Below are positions 1 through 5,635 of a stretch of DNA of 9,254 bases, piece after piece (the first letter of the stretch is position 1; every line of letters starts with the position of its first letter). The DNA comes from Acholeplasmataceae bacterium (GTDB lineage Bacteria; Bacillota; Negativicutes; Acidaminococcales; Acidaminococcaceae): NCBI GenBank assembly GCA_012744295.1, contig JAAYIB010000071.1, positions 1 through 9,254 on the forward strand, in the 5' to 3' direction. The position numbers were made by a program, and so were the translations under genes. The notes below the pieces were generated by a model. That model was given only the letters and a program-made list of their open reading frames with translations. It did not search any database and was not told the origin of the DNA.

Positions 1-45
1 ATCCTGCTTGTAAGGCAGGCGCTCTCCCAGCTGAGCTAACCGCCC
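1..45 (-). tRNA. tRNA-Val (TAC), truncated by window edge
   Basis: Read on the minus strand this begins GGGCGGT TA GCTC, giving a 7-nt acceptor strand and the start of a D stem. The D arm is complete, followed by an anticodon arm with CCTGC and GCAGG flanking the loop CTTACAA, so the anticodon is TAC (valine). The variable loop, T arm and 3' acceptor lie beyond base 1. It is the third tRNA of a minus-strand cluster, 5 nt after tRNA-Glu, and is presumably cut from the same precursor. Confidence 0.95.
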
Positions 46-50
46 GGTTA

Positions 51-125
51 TGGTGACCGGTGGGGGAATCGAACCCCCGATACCGCCGTGAAAGGGCGGT
101 GTCTTAACCGCTTGACCAACCGGCC
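51..125 (-). tRNA. tRNA-Glu (TTC)
   Basis: A complete 75-nt cloverleaf on the minus strand. The acceptor strands GGCCGGT and ACCGGTC pair with one G-T pair. The anticodon arm is CCGCC-CTTTCAC-GGCGG, so the anticodon is TTC (glutamate). The T arm is GGGGG-TTCGATT-CCCCC. The 3' CCA is encoded at 51-53. It lies 2 nt after tRNA-Asn and 5 nt before tRNA-Val in the direction of transcription. Confidence 0.97.
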
Positions 126-127
126 AT

Positions 128-203
128 TGGCTCCTCGAGTAGGACTCGAACCTACAACAACTCGGTTAACAGCCGAGTGCTCTACCGATTGAGCTATCGA
201 GGA
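128..203 (-). tRNA. tRNA-Asn (GTT)
   Basis: A complete 76-nt cloverleaf on the minus strand. The acceptor is TCCTCGA pairing with TCGAGGA, the D stem is GCTC/GAGC, and the anticodon arm is CTCGG-CTGTTAA-CCGAG, so the anticodon is GTT (asparagine). The T arm is GTAGG-TTCGAGT-CCTAC, the discriminator is G and CCA is encoded at 128-130. It is the first tRNA of the cluster, about 24 nt downstream of the predicted transcription start. Confidence 0.97.
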
Positions 204-233
204 ATAGTAGTGACTGGTAACGTCACAAGTGAT

Positions 234-262
234 ATTATACGGGGACAGCATAATCTTGTCAA
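234..262 (-). promoter_or_regulatory. Consensus sigma-A promoter of the tRNA cluster
   Basis: On the minus strand there is a perfect -35 TTGACA (257-262), a 17-nt spacer and a perfect -10 TATAAT (234-239). Transcription should start near 227 and reach tRNA-Asn at 203. A full 12/12 match with ideal spacing fits the high output expected of stable RNA genes. It lies between the end of the YhcH-like gene and the tRNAs. Confidence 0.92.
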
Positions 263-278
263 TACTTTTTTACAAATC

Positions 279-749
279 TCAGCCGCCGTTCCTGACCTTG
301 ACAACGACCTTTTTGACAGCATTCGGAGTATCGCCATGGTTGCAGCCGGGGCGGTGTGCTTCCCAAGGGAAAAACACGGCGATGTCGCCGGGAAGCATCT
401 TGACAAAATTCTCTTCGTACGTCTTTTCATAGAACAGAAGGTCCTGCTCCTTTGCGTGGTCTTCGACCACTTTGCAGTCTTCGGTGAGCGGGCAATAGCC
501 GATTTTTTCTTTGCCTGATACGATAAACTGTACGTCAATGTACTTGACATGCGATTCCGGCTTCTTTTGTTCCTGCGGCTCCGTTTCATAGGTGTTGACG
601 CGGGCATAAATGTCCCTGCCCTCCACTTCGGACTCGCCGTTCGGCATGTCGGTGAAATCTGTATCTCTCAGATACGCCAGAGCCTTGCCAAGTCTCAGGG
701 AAACATATGGCAGCAGCTCATTGACTTTTGCCAGGTCATTATAAATCAT
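279..749 (-). CDS. YhcH/YjgK/YiaL family protein (DUF386, EbgC-like)
   Basis: The 156-residue protein has the size and motif order of the YhcH/YjgK/YiaL (DUF386) cupin-like family, which includes EbgC. Visible family features are an ESH-x3-DVQ segment (E65, H67, Q74) followed by SGKEKIGY, and near the C-terminus a FFPWEAHRPG segment (E130, H132) and a KKVVVKV strand. The conserved His, Glu and Gln side chains are the expected metal or ligand site inside the beta barrel. Family members occur in sugar and sialic-acid catabolic operons and are thought to act on sugar anomers or sugar acids; the substrate here cannot be read from sequence. It stands alone, with no sugar genes nearby. The ATG at 749 has an AAAGGGGG site 8 nt upstream. 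No clear terminator follows, so transcripts may run into the tRNA cluster. It is divergent from the ABC-F gene. Confidence 0.9.
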   Translation of the reverse strand: MIYNDLAKVNELLPYVSLRLGKALAYLRDTDFTDMPNGESEVEGRDIYARVNTYETEPQEQKKPESHVKYIDVQFIVSGKEKIGYCPLTEDCKVVEDHAKEQDLLFYEKTYEENFVKMLPGDIAVFFPWEAHRPGCNHGDTPNAVKKVVVKVRNGG

Positions 750-783
750 TGCATCTACCCCCTTTCAAGGCTATAGATTGCTA

Positions 784-804
784 ATTTCGACGCATAAGCG
801 AAAT
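784..804. repeat. Inverted repeat ATTTCG-N9-CGAAAT in divergent intergenic region
   Basis: ATTTCG at 784-789 is matched by its reverse complement CGAAAT at 799-804, with a 9-nt centre. It lies between the YhcH-like start (749) and the ABC-F promoter (-35 at 828). It could be an operator half-site pair or a small hairpin in a YhcH leader. The arms are only 6 bp, so chance is not excluded. Confidence 0.35.
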
Positions 805-827
805 CTCCTTTATTTAACCGAATACCT

Positions 828-857
828 TTGACAAAATCTTGTTTATTAAGTTAAAAT
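828..857 (+). promoter_or_regulatory. Promoter of the ABC-F gene
   Basis: A perfect -35 TTGACA (828-833) is followed by an 18-nt spacer and TAAAAT (852-857, five of six consensus bases). Transcription would start near 864, leaving a leader of only about 25 nt before the ATG at 889. That leaves no room for the ribosome-stalling attenuators that often control antibiotic-resistance ABC-F genes, which suggests constitutive expression. Confidence 0.75.
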
Positions 858-888
858 TTATAAGATTACTATTTGAAAGAGGTTGAAA

Positions 889-2445
889 ATGAGTTATTTA
901 AATGTGACCAATGTATCGCACTCCTTTGGCGGGCGCGAGATTTTAGAAGATGTCAGCTTCAAACTGCTGCGGGGCGAACACGTGGGCTTAGTCGGCGCCA
1001 ACGGCGAGGGTAAGTCGACCTTCCTGAACATCGTGACCGGACACCTTATGCCGGATGAGGGCAAGGTAGAGTGGCCGGGACGCGTAACAGTCGGCTACCT
1101 TGACCAGCAAAGCTCGCTCGTGTCGGGCCAGACGATACGTGAAGTTCTGCGCACAGCCTTCGATGAAATGTATGCAGCCGAACAGCAAATGCTTGATTTA
1201 TACAACCAGATGGCCGAAGCTTCACCCGAAAAGCTGGACAAGCTGATGGCAGCCGTCGGAGAAATCCAGACCGAGCTTGAACACAGCGGGTTTTATTCGC
1301 TTGATGCCAAAATCGAGGAAGTGGCAAACGGTCTCGGCCTCGGCGAGATAGGCCTTGACCGGGACGTTGCGGATCTTTCGGGCGGACAGCGCAGCAAGGT
1401 GCTTTTGACCAAGCTTTTGCTGCAGGATTCCTCAATTTTGCTGCTTGACGAGCCGACAAACTATCTTGATGAAAACCACATCGAGTGGCTGGCCAAGTTC
1501 CTGCAGAACTACGAGCACAGCTTTATTCTGATCTCCCACGACGTCTCCTTCCTCAACAAGGTTGTCAATGTAATCTATCATCTGGAGAACTGCACGCTGA
1601 CACGTTACAGCGGCGATTACGACAAGTTCCTGGAGCTTTCGGCAATTTACAAGGCTCAGCAAAACAGTGCTTACGAACGCCAACAGCAGGAAGTCGCACA
1701 GTTAGAGGACTTCATTGCCAGGAACAAGGCACGCATCTCTACCACGGGCCGTGCCAAAAGCCGACAAAAAAAACTTGAAAAAATGGAGCTTATCGAAAAG
1801 CCGCGCGAAAAGCTCAAACCGACTTTCAGGTTCCGCGAGGCAAGAACCCCCAGCCGTTTCATCGTCGAGGCCAGGGATTTGGTTCTTGGCTACGATTCGG
1901 CTCTGACAAGGCCCGTATCCTTTTCACTCGAACGCGGGCAGAAAATTGCAGTCAAAGGAGTCAACGGTTTAGGAAAGACGACGCTGCTCAAAACAATCCT
2001 GGGGCAGATCGCACCGTTTGCAGGCAAGGTGGAACTCGGCGACTTCCTTGAGCCCGGCTATTTTGAGCAGGAAGAAAGAGTCAGAAACGACAAAACAGCA
2101 CTCGAGGACGTCTGGTCCGAATATCCCGGCATGACCAACTACGAGATCCGTGCAGCCCTAGCGGCCTGCGGTCTTACCAACGAACACATCACCAGCAAGG
2201 TCTTTGTTCTTTCCGGCGGCGAGGCAGCCAAAGTCAGGCTCTGCAAATTAATGCTCAGGGAAGTAAACTGGCTGGTACTGGACGAGCCGACGAACCATCT
2301 TGACGTAGACGCCAAGGAAGAATTGCAGCGAGCACTGAAAGAATTCAAGGGCAGCATCCTCCTTGTTTCGCATGAACCCGAATTTTATGAGGGTTGGATT
2401 ACTTCCGTCATGAATATTGAAGACTGGACGACAAAGATCATTTAG
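889..2445 (+). CDS. ABC-F family ATPase (ribosome-associated translation factor)
   Basis: This 518-residue soluble protein has two ABC ATPase domains and no membrane domain, the mark of ABC-F proteins, which bind the ribosomal E site and act on stalled or starting ribosomes. Domain 1 has Walker A GANGEGKST (36-44), signature LSGGQ (163-167), Walker B with catalytic E188, and switch H217. Domain 2 has Walker A GVNGLGKTT (357-365), signature LSGGE (441-445), Walker B with E466, and H495. An arm-like insertion with helices sits at about 90-140. The charged linker at about 255-310 is the tRNA-contacting segment; it is short, more like housekeeping members (YkpA/YbiT type) than drug-resistance members, so a resistance role is unlikely but not excluded. 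ATG 889 is chosen because AGAGG (878-882) lies 6 nt upstream; an in-frame TTG at 883 directly abuts that site. Confidence 0.95.
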   Translation: MSYLNVTNVSHSFGGREILEDVSFKLLRGEHVGLVGANGEGKSTFLNIVTGHLMPDEGKVEWPGRVTVGYLDQQSSLVSGQTIREVLRTAFDEMYAAEQQMLDLYNQMAEASPEKLDKLMAAVGEIQTELEHSGFYSLDAKIEEVANGLGLGEIGLDRDVADLSGGQRSKVLLTKLLLQDSSILLLDEPTNYLDENHIEWLAKFLQNYEHSFILISHDVSFLNKVVNVIYHLENCTLTRYSGDYDKFLELSAIYKAQQNSAYERQQQEVAQLEDFIARNKARISTTGRAKSRQKKLEKMELIEKPREKLKPTFRFREARTPSRFIVEARDLVLGYDSALTRPVSFSLERGQKIAVKGVNGLGKTTLLKTILGQIAPFAGKVELGDFLEPGYFEQEERVRNDKTALEDVWSEYPGMTNYEIRAALAACGLTNEHITSKVFVLSGGEAAKVRLCKLMLREVNWLVLDEPTNHLDVDAKEELQRALKEFKGSILLVSHEPEFYEGWITSVMNIEDWTTKII

Positions 2446-2449
2446 GACG

Positions 2450-2502
2450 AAAAAAAGGCACGGGCACGGTCTAAGCTAAAGACCGTATTCGTGCCTCTTT
2501 CA
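2450..2502. terminator. Bidirectional intrinsic terminator between convergent genes
   Basis: The hairpin has an outer stem AGGCACG (2456-2462) with CGTGCCT (2490-2496), a 3x3 internal loop, and an inner stem ACGGTCT (2466-2472) with AGACCGT (2480-2486) around a 7-nt loop. On the minus strand it is followed by seven T residues, ideal for the amidohydrolase transcript. On the plus strand the tail is CTCTTTCATTTTC, a poorer but usable U tract for the ABC-F transcript. Confidence 0.88.
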
Positions 2503-2509
2503 TTTTCTT

Positions 2510-3385
2510 TCAAAGCAGCGGAGCGATTTTCGGAAACACCTTCAAAGCGTTTTCATAAAAAACAGCCCTGTGCTTGTCTTTCGGAATTATCTTCCCAATC
2601 AGGCCGATATAGTTCTGGATATTGACCAGGGGCCAGTCGCTTCCGTACATGACCTTTTCATATTTCCCCATATAGTCGAGCCACATTGCTATGTGCTCAT
2701 AATAAGCGCGATGAGCGGAATAAAAGCTTTCCGTTTCAAAATTGCCCGCAGCCAGGCCCGATAAGTCTATGAATACATTGTCGTTCTTATCGGCAACCGC
2801 TACCGCGTCGACAATCCAGGGATTGCCGCAATGCGCAAGTACGAAGCGGACGTCGGAATAGCGAACCGCAAGCTCGTCAACGGTCAGAGGATGCGCATAC
2901 TTTAATATGGCTGCGGAATTGGAAGTGTCCCCGGTATGGATGACGACCGGCAGGTCATAGTGACGGGCCAGCTCAAACAAGGGATAATGCACGGGGTCAT
3001 GTGCATAAACGTGTCGATAGCCCGGGTAAAGCTTAATGCCTACACAATGGGGCGTTTTGACGTAACGTTCGAATTCCGATGCGGTTTTCTCCGCATTTGC
3101 CGGTGTAAGCTCATCGCTCTTAACACCGCAGCAATAGCCAATGTCAGCCGGCTGATTAAAACTTGCAAAGTCAAACTTTCTTGCTAAATTCGGCACACGC
3201 GGCGTACTGCCTCCAAAGAGCGAAGTTTCTCCTTCGCTGTTTCCCATGGCCACAGAGAAGACAATTCCATTCTCTGCGCAAATTCCACTGTAATGCCCGG
3301 CAGTATTCTCATGACCTGCGGCTTTTGCCGCCGTGTGAAAGCCTTCAATCTCGTAATAATGCATGTGTGCGTCGATAATTTTCAT
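2510..3385 (-). CDS. Amidohydrolase 2 family metal-dependent hydrolase
   Basis: The 291-residue protein shows the ordered active-site signature of the amidohydrolase superfamily TIM barrel (Amidohydro_2 type). It has an N-terminal DAHMH with metal ligands H7 and H9, a GIKLYPGY strand with K118, VVIHTGD with H150, LAHCG with H185, and YGSDWP with D250. No signal peptide is seen, so it should act in the cytoplasm. Family members hydrolyse amide or ester bonds or decarboxylate aromatic acids; the substrate cannot be assigned. The ATG (3385) overlaps the lipase stop codon as ATGA, with an AAGGTG site inside the lipase gene, so translation is probably coupled and both genes share the lipase promoter. 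The transcript ends at the hairpin just after the stop codon. The family is assigned with confidence; the reaction is not. Confidence 0.9.
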   Translation of the reverse strand: MKIIDAHMHYYEIEGFHTAAKAAGHENTAGHYSGICAENGIVFSVAMGNSEGETSLFGGSTPRVPNLARKFDFASFNQPADIGYCCGVKSDELTPANAEKTASEFERYVKTPHCVGIKLYPGYRHVYAHDPVHYPLFELARHYDLPVVIHTGDTSNSAAILKYAHPLTVDELAVRYSDVRFVLAHCGNPWIVDAVAVADKNDNVFIDLSGLAAGNFETESFYSAHRAYYEHIAMWLDYMGKYEKVMYGSDWPLVNIQNYIGLIGKIIPKDKHRAVFYENALKVFPKIAPLL

Positions 3386-4797
3386 TGGTTCACCTTGTCC
3401 TTGGAATTTCTTGTCTCAATCCAGGGGAATTTTCTCCTGAGTTCTTCCCTCGCCTGCTCCAGGTTGCTGATTGTGCACTGCATGACTCCCTGTTCGTAGG
3501 TAACACGCCTGCCTTGACTCGTAATCGTGACAAGGCTGCCGTCAACCTTGAAAACGGCCTGATTCATTACTATGTACCAGCGATCCTCCTGCGCCAACTG
3601 TCTGCTGCCGATTTCCAGGAAAAGCACGTATTCGGCACCGACTTCCGCCGCCTCCTTTAGGATTTCCACCAAATCATATTTGTCAGAGGAATAAAGGTCT
3701 GCGTTTTTGTCAAGGATGACGTAACTGGGCAGGAAAGAACGGTATTCGTCGAGTATGAAGCGCTTTATGTCCGGAGTATAAGGACGGTACTGAATGTTTT
3801 GCGTGGCGCCGACAAGCACAGCCACGCGCGGCACCCTGTGCGTCTCCTTTTCCATTGGCAGCGCTGCGAGCAGACCTTCTTCGATAGCCTTGTCCCGGGC
3901 ATCATAGTAGTTTTTGACCGCAAAATCGAAATAGTAGGAAACAGGGTGCTGATAGTCTGCAAAGCGCCCGGAAAGATCAAACACCTTTTCTCTGCCAAAC
4001 TGTTTGAAGCCGCCAAAAATTGTTTGCAGGCTGCCCGGTATGAAGTCGTACTTCGTTTTAATCCTCAAAAGGTCTATCCTGTCTCCGTACAAGTCGGCAA
4101 AGGCAGCATTGCCTATTGCCGGAGCGCCGAAGGTGATTACCGGCACCTGCTCTTTCGGCACGCCCAGGCTGACAAGTCGCTGCGCAAACAAGGTTGCCGC
4201 GGCTCCGCCCAGGCTGTGACCGGTCAGGAGCAGCACGACGTCGGGGTCTTTTTTGAGCGTGCCAAAGAGGTCGTCGGCCTCGCCGTTGCCGTCAAGGTCC
4301 AGGTGAAGGCTGAGCGCCGCGTTTACATATTCGTTAAAACCCTTGTGCACTGCCGGCACCGAAGAATCCTCTGTTTCCTGAGCCGCTTGCAGGAATTCCT
4401 GCGGATTTGTACCGCCGAAGGCAACCTTGGACGTCTTCAGGTTTACTTCCCAGTCCTGTTTCGATGCGCTGCCGCGAAACGCCAGGACATAGATTTTCTT
4501 GTCTTCAACGATGCCGTCATTATAGGCAAGCATAAAGTTGACTTGCTGTTTGCCGTCGTCGACACTGTATGGATGAATGCGAAAGCCGTATTCGCCCAGA
4601 TAACTGTATTCCGGGGCCTCGCCGTGCGGCACATAGGTCCCGGCACAAGTCGCGGCCGCAAGTGAAATCAGGCGGGCTTCACGGTAAGCGTGCATAATCT
4701 CCTGCGAAGCCTTTCCGGCTTCTGCGTTTGCCACGGAAAATCGCGGTATAAGCAGGAAAAAGACTGACGCCAGAAAAACGGCTATGGTTTTTTTCAT
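3382..4797 (-). CDS. Exported class 3 (alpha/beta hydrolase) lipase with extra C-terminal domain
   Basis: The 471-residue protein opens with MKK, a hydrophobic core (about 5-17) and an ANAEA region (23-27) suited to signal peptidase I, so export is likely. Residues 35-300 match the lipase class 3 fold: an oxyanion-region strand with FRGS (107-110), nucleophile elbow GHSLGGA with S195, then D251 (TKYDFIPG) and H284 (QHPVSYY) completing the triad. A DLDGNGEADD loop (167-176) before the elbow looks like a calcium-binding EF-hand-type loop but lacks the usual acidic twelfth residue. Residues about 320-460 form a separate alpha/beta-looking domain (RVAVLVGATQ, then helices and YVLFLEIGSR) not needed for lipase activity and unrecognised. 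The substrate (lipid or other ester) is unknown. ATG 4797 is chosen because GGAGG sits 6 nt upstream; the longer TTG start at 4812 would lie within the ribosome binding region. Confidence 0.88.
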   Translation of the reverse strand: MKKTIAVFLASVFFLLIPRFSVANAEAGKASQEIMHAYREARLISLAAATCAGTYVPHGEAPEYSYLGEYGFRIHPYSVDDGKQQVNFMLAYNDGIVEDKKIYVLAFRGSASKQDWEVNLKTSKVAFGGTNPQEFLQAAQETEDSSVPAVHKGFNEYVNAALSLHLDLDGNGEADDLFGTLKKDPDVVLLLTGHSLGGAAATLFAQRLVSLGVPKEQVPVITFGAPAIGNAAFADLYGDRIDLLRIKTKYDFIPGSLQTIFGGFKQFGREKVFDLSGRFADYQHPVSYYFDFAVKNYYDARDKAIEEGLLAALPMEKETHRVPRVAVLVGATQNIQYRPYTPDIKRFILDEYRSFLPSYVILDKNADLYSSDKYDLVEILKEAAEVGAEYVLFLEIGSRQLAQEDRWYIVMNQAVFKVDGSLVTITSQGRRVTYEQGVMQCTISNLEQAREELRRKFPWIETRNSKDKVNQ

Positions 4798-4818
4798 GGC
4801 GCACCTCCCCAATAGCTC

Positions 4819-4848
4819 ATTATAGCGTTTTTTCTCTACAAATTAAAC
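4819..4848 (-). promoter_or_regulatory. Probable promoter of the lipase-amidohydrolase pair
   Basis: A perfect -10 TATAAT lies at 4819-4824 on the minus strand. At 17-nt spacing the -35 is a weak TTTAAT (4842-4847). Transcription would start near 4812, only a few bases before the GGGGAGGTG ribosome binding site, giving a very short leader. It lies downstream of the cold shock terminator, so the pair is an independent transcription unit. Confidence 0.65.
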
Positions 4849-4909
4849 CCTGCAGCGTCAGCGGAAAAAATCCTAAGCTTGAGCCAACGCGCACGTTCGG
4901 CATTTATCG

Positions 4910-4948
4910 ATAAAAAAAGCCCGTCTGCTGACGGGCTTAGTTTTTGTT
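4910..4948. terminator. Strong intrinsic terminator after the cold shock gene
   Basis: A perfect 9-bp stem, AAGCCCGTC (4917-4925) with GACGGGCTT (4930-4938), encloses a 4-nt loop. On the minus strand the stem runs directly into a T tract (complement of 4912-4918), ending the cold shock transcript about 75 nt after its stop codon. On the plus strand AGTTTTTGTTTT follows, so it could also block antisense transcription. Confidence 0.93.
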
Positions 4949-5013
4949 TTCTGTCAGATGTTTCACTTAAGAAGCTAAAATAGAAGTAAATTAATACTTT
5001 TACCTGCTATATC

Positions 5014-5211
5014 TTACAGACGAACAACGTTTGCAGCTTGTTCACCGCGGTTGCCTTCGACAACGTCGAATTCAACTGATTGTCCTTCTTCGAGGGTTTT
5101 GAAACCTTCGGATTGGATTGCGGAGAAGTGTACGAATACGTCGCCACCATCTTCACGTTCGATGAAACCATAACCTTTTTCTGCGTTAAACCATTTTACT
5201 TTGCCAGTCAT
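5014..5211 (-). CDS. csp: Cold shock protein (CSD, single-stranded nucleic acid chaperone)
   Basis: The 65-residue protein is one complete cold shock domain, the usual length for bacterial CspA/CspB proteins. RNP1 is KGYGFI (12-17) and RNP2 is VFVHF (25-29), the aromatic platform that binds single-stranded RNA and DNA. The opening TGKVKWFNAEKG and the closing GEQAANVV are both typical. It acts in the cytoplasm as an RNA chaperone and antiterminator; whether it is cold-induced or constitutive cannot be told from the protein. The ATG at 5211 has an AGGAGG site (5221-5226) 9 nt upstream. It has its own strong promoter, a leader of about 105 nt and a strong terminator, so it forms a monocistronic unit, although read-through from the GIY-YIG gene upstream is possible. 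Confidence 0.97.
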   Translation of the reverse strand: MTGKVKWFNAEKGYGFIEREDGGDVFVHFSAIQSEGFKTLEEGQSVEFDVVEGNRGEQAANVVRL

Positions 5212-5317
5212 ATTTCTTGGCCTCCTAAAAATAAAAAATATTTCCGAAAAAAGAACTACATGAAACCCCGCTGCAACTTGCGTTAAAGCGTTCTCTACAA
5301 GTCGGCCTTCTTTCTAC
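5212..5317 (-). promoter_or_regulatory. Long 5' leader of the cold shock mRNA
   Basis: From the predicted start (about 5317) to the ATG is roughly 105 nt, long for this compact region. A 7-bp stem can form between CGACTTG (complement of 5298-5304) and CAAGTTG (complement of 5274-5280), with one G-U pair and a 17-nt loop. The second half is U- and A-rich up to the AGGAGG site. Long structured leaders that control stability and translation are known for csp mRNAs; a regulatory role here is inferred from that analogy. No clear match to the E. coli cold box was seen. Confidence 0.5.
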
Positions 5318-5323
5318 TGACTC

Positions 5324-5352
5324 ATTATAGCATGCAGTTAATTCTTTGACAA
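5324..5352 (-). promoter_or_regulatory. Promoter of the cold shock gene
   Basis: On the minus strand the -35 is TTGTCA (5347-5352, five of six consensus bases), the spacer is 17 nt, and the -10 is a perfect TATAAT (5324-5329). It starts 13 nt beyond the GIY-YIG stop codon, with no terminator in between. Transcription would begin near 5317. Confidence 0.88.
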
Positions 5353-5364
5353 GAGATTAAAACA

Positions 5365-5634
5365 TTATTTACACTTTTGGCAATCAGGCACACACAAAGA
5401 CAGCAAAGCCTCTTTCTGCGCTTTCGTCAATTGCTTTATTTCCATTTCTCTTTTTAAAGCGCAAGACTTGTCCGGGTGCTCCTCAAAATATACAAGAGCA
5501 AGAGGCTGCCTGCCCTTGGTGTACTTTGCCCCTTTGCCGGACGCATGAGCCTCAAGCCTTTGCTCGAGGTTGTTGGTCCACCCCGTATAAAGAGAACCGT
5601 CACCGCAGCGCAGCATGTAGACGTAAGCCGGCAA
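5365..5634 (-). CDS. Small GIY-YIG domain protein (UPF0213 / YhbQ-YazA type)
   Basis: The 89-residue protein is a stand-alone GIY-YIG nuclease-fold domain of the UPF0213 kind. The GIY equivalent is YVYML (4-8), the YIG equivalent is YTGWT (16-20), with R26 in NNLEQRLEAH and the metal-binding E63 in LKREMEIK. Family members are linked to DNA cleavage or repair, but the cellular role is poorly defined. The start is a TTG at 5634, only 1 nt beyond the cyclophilin stop codon; the nearest AGAGG lies about 12 nt upstream, which is weak, so translation may depend on coupling. The next in-frame ATG (5616) would remove the first beta strand and is unlikely. The tail carries three cysteines (C81, C85, C88), which is unusual for so short a member. 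It is the last gene of the four-gene operon. Confidence 0.88.
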   Translation of the reverse strand: MPAYVYMLRCGDGSLYTGWTNNLEQRLEAHASGKGAKYTKGRQPLALVYFEEHPDKSCALKREMEIKQLTKAQKEALLSLCVPDCQKCK

Positions 5635-5635
5635 C

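Noticed and set aside
1..203. tRNA cluster as an integration site with attached mobile element
   Set aside because: No integrase gene, direct repeat of a tRNA 3' end or phage-like gene is found in the window.
209..226. Short hairpin GTGAC-N7-GTCAC between the tRNA promoter and tRNA-Asn
   Set aside because: A 5-bp stem in the pre-tRNA leader without a T tract or conserved motif is not enough to call a regulatory element.
194..607. Minus-strand frame of 137 codons overlapping the YhcH-like gene and promoter
   Set aside because: It is out of frame with the well-supported YhcH-like protein, is rich in Arg and Ser as shadow frames often are, and runs across the tRNA promoter.
279..749. Part of a sialic acid or sugar catabolic operon
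   Set aside because: The YhcH-like gene stands alone; neighbours are tRNAs and an ABC-F gene, with no sugar kinase, lyase or transporter nearby.
1046..1459. Minus-strand frame of 137 codons inside the ABC-F gene
   Set aside because: It is antisense to an ABC-F reading frame with both Walker and signature motifs intact, and has no ribosome binding site or domain of its own.
889..2445. Antibiotic-resistance ABC-F (ribosomal protection) gene
   Set aside because: The inter-domain linker is short, the leader is too short for a stalling attenuator, and neighbours are housekeeping genes. A housekeeping ABC-F is the better reading, though a resistance role is not formally excluded.
3799..4665. Long plus-strand open frame (288 codons) opposite the lipase gene
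   Set aside because: It lies antisense to a clear lipase with an intact catalytic triad. Its product has no recognisable domain, and it is a typical shadow of a GC-rich third codon position.
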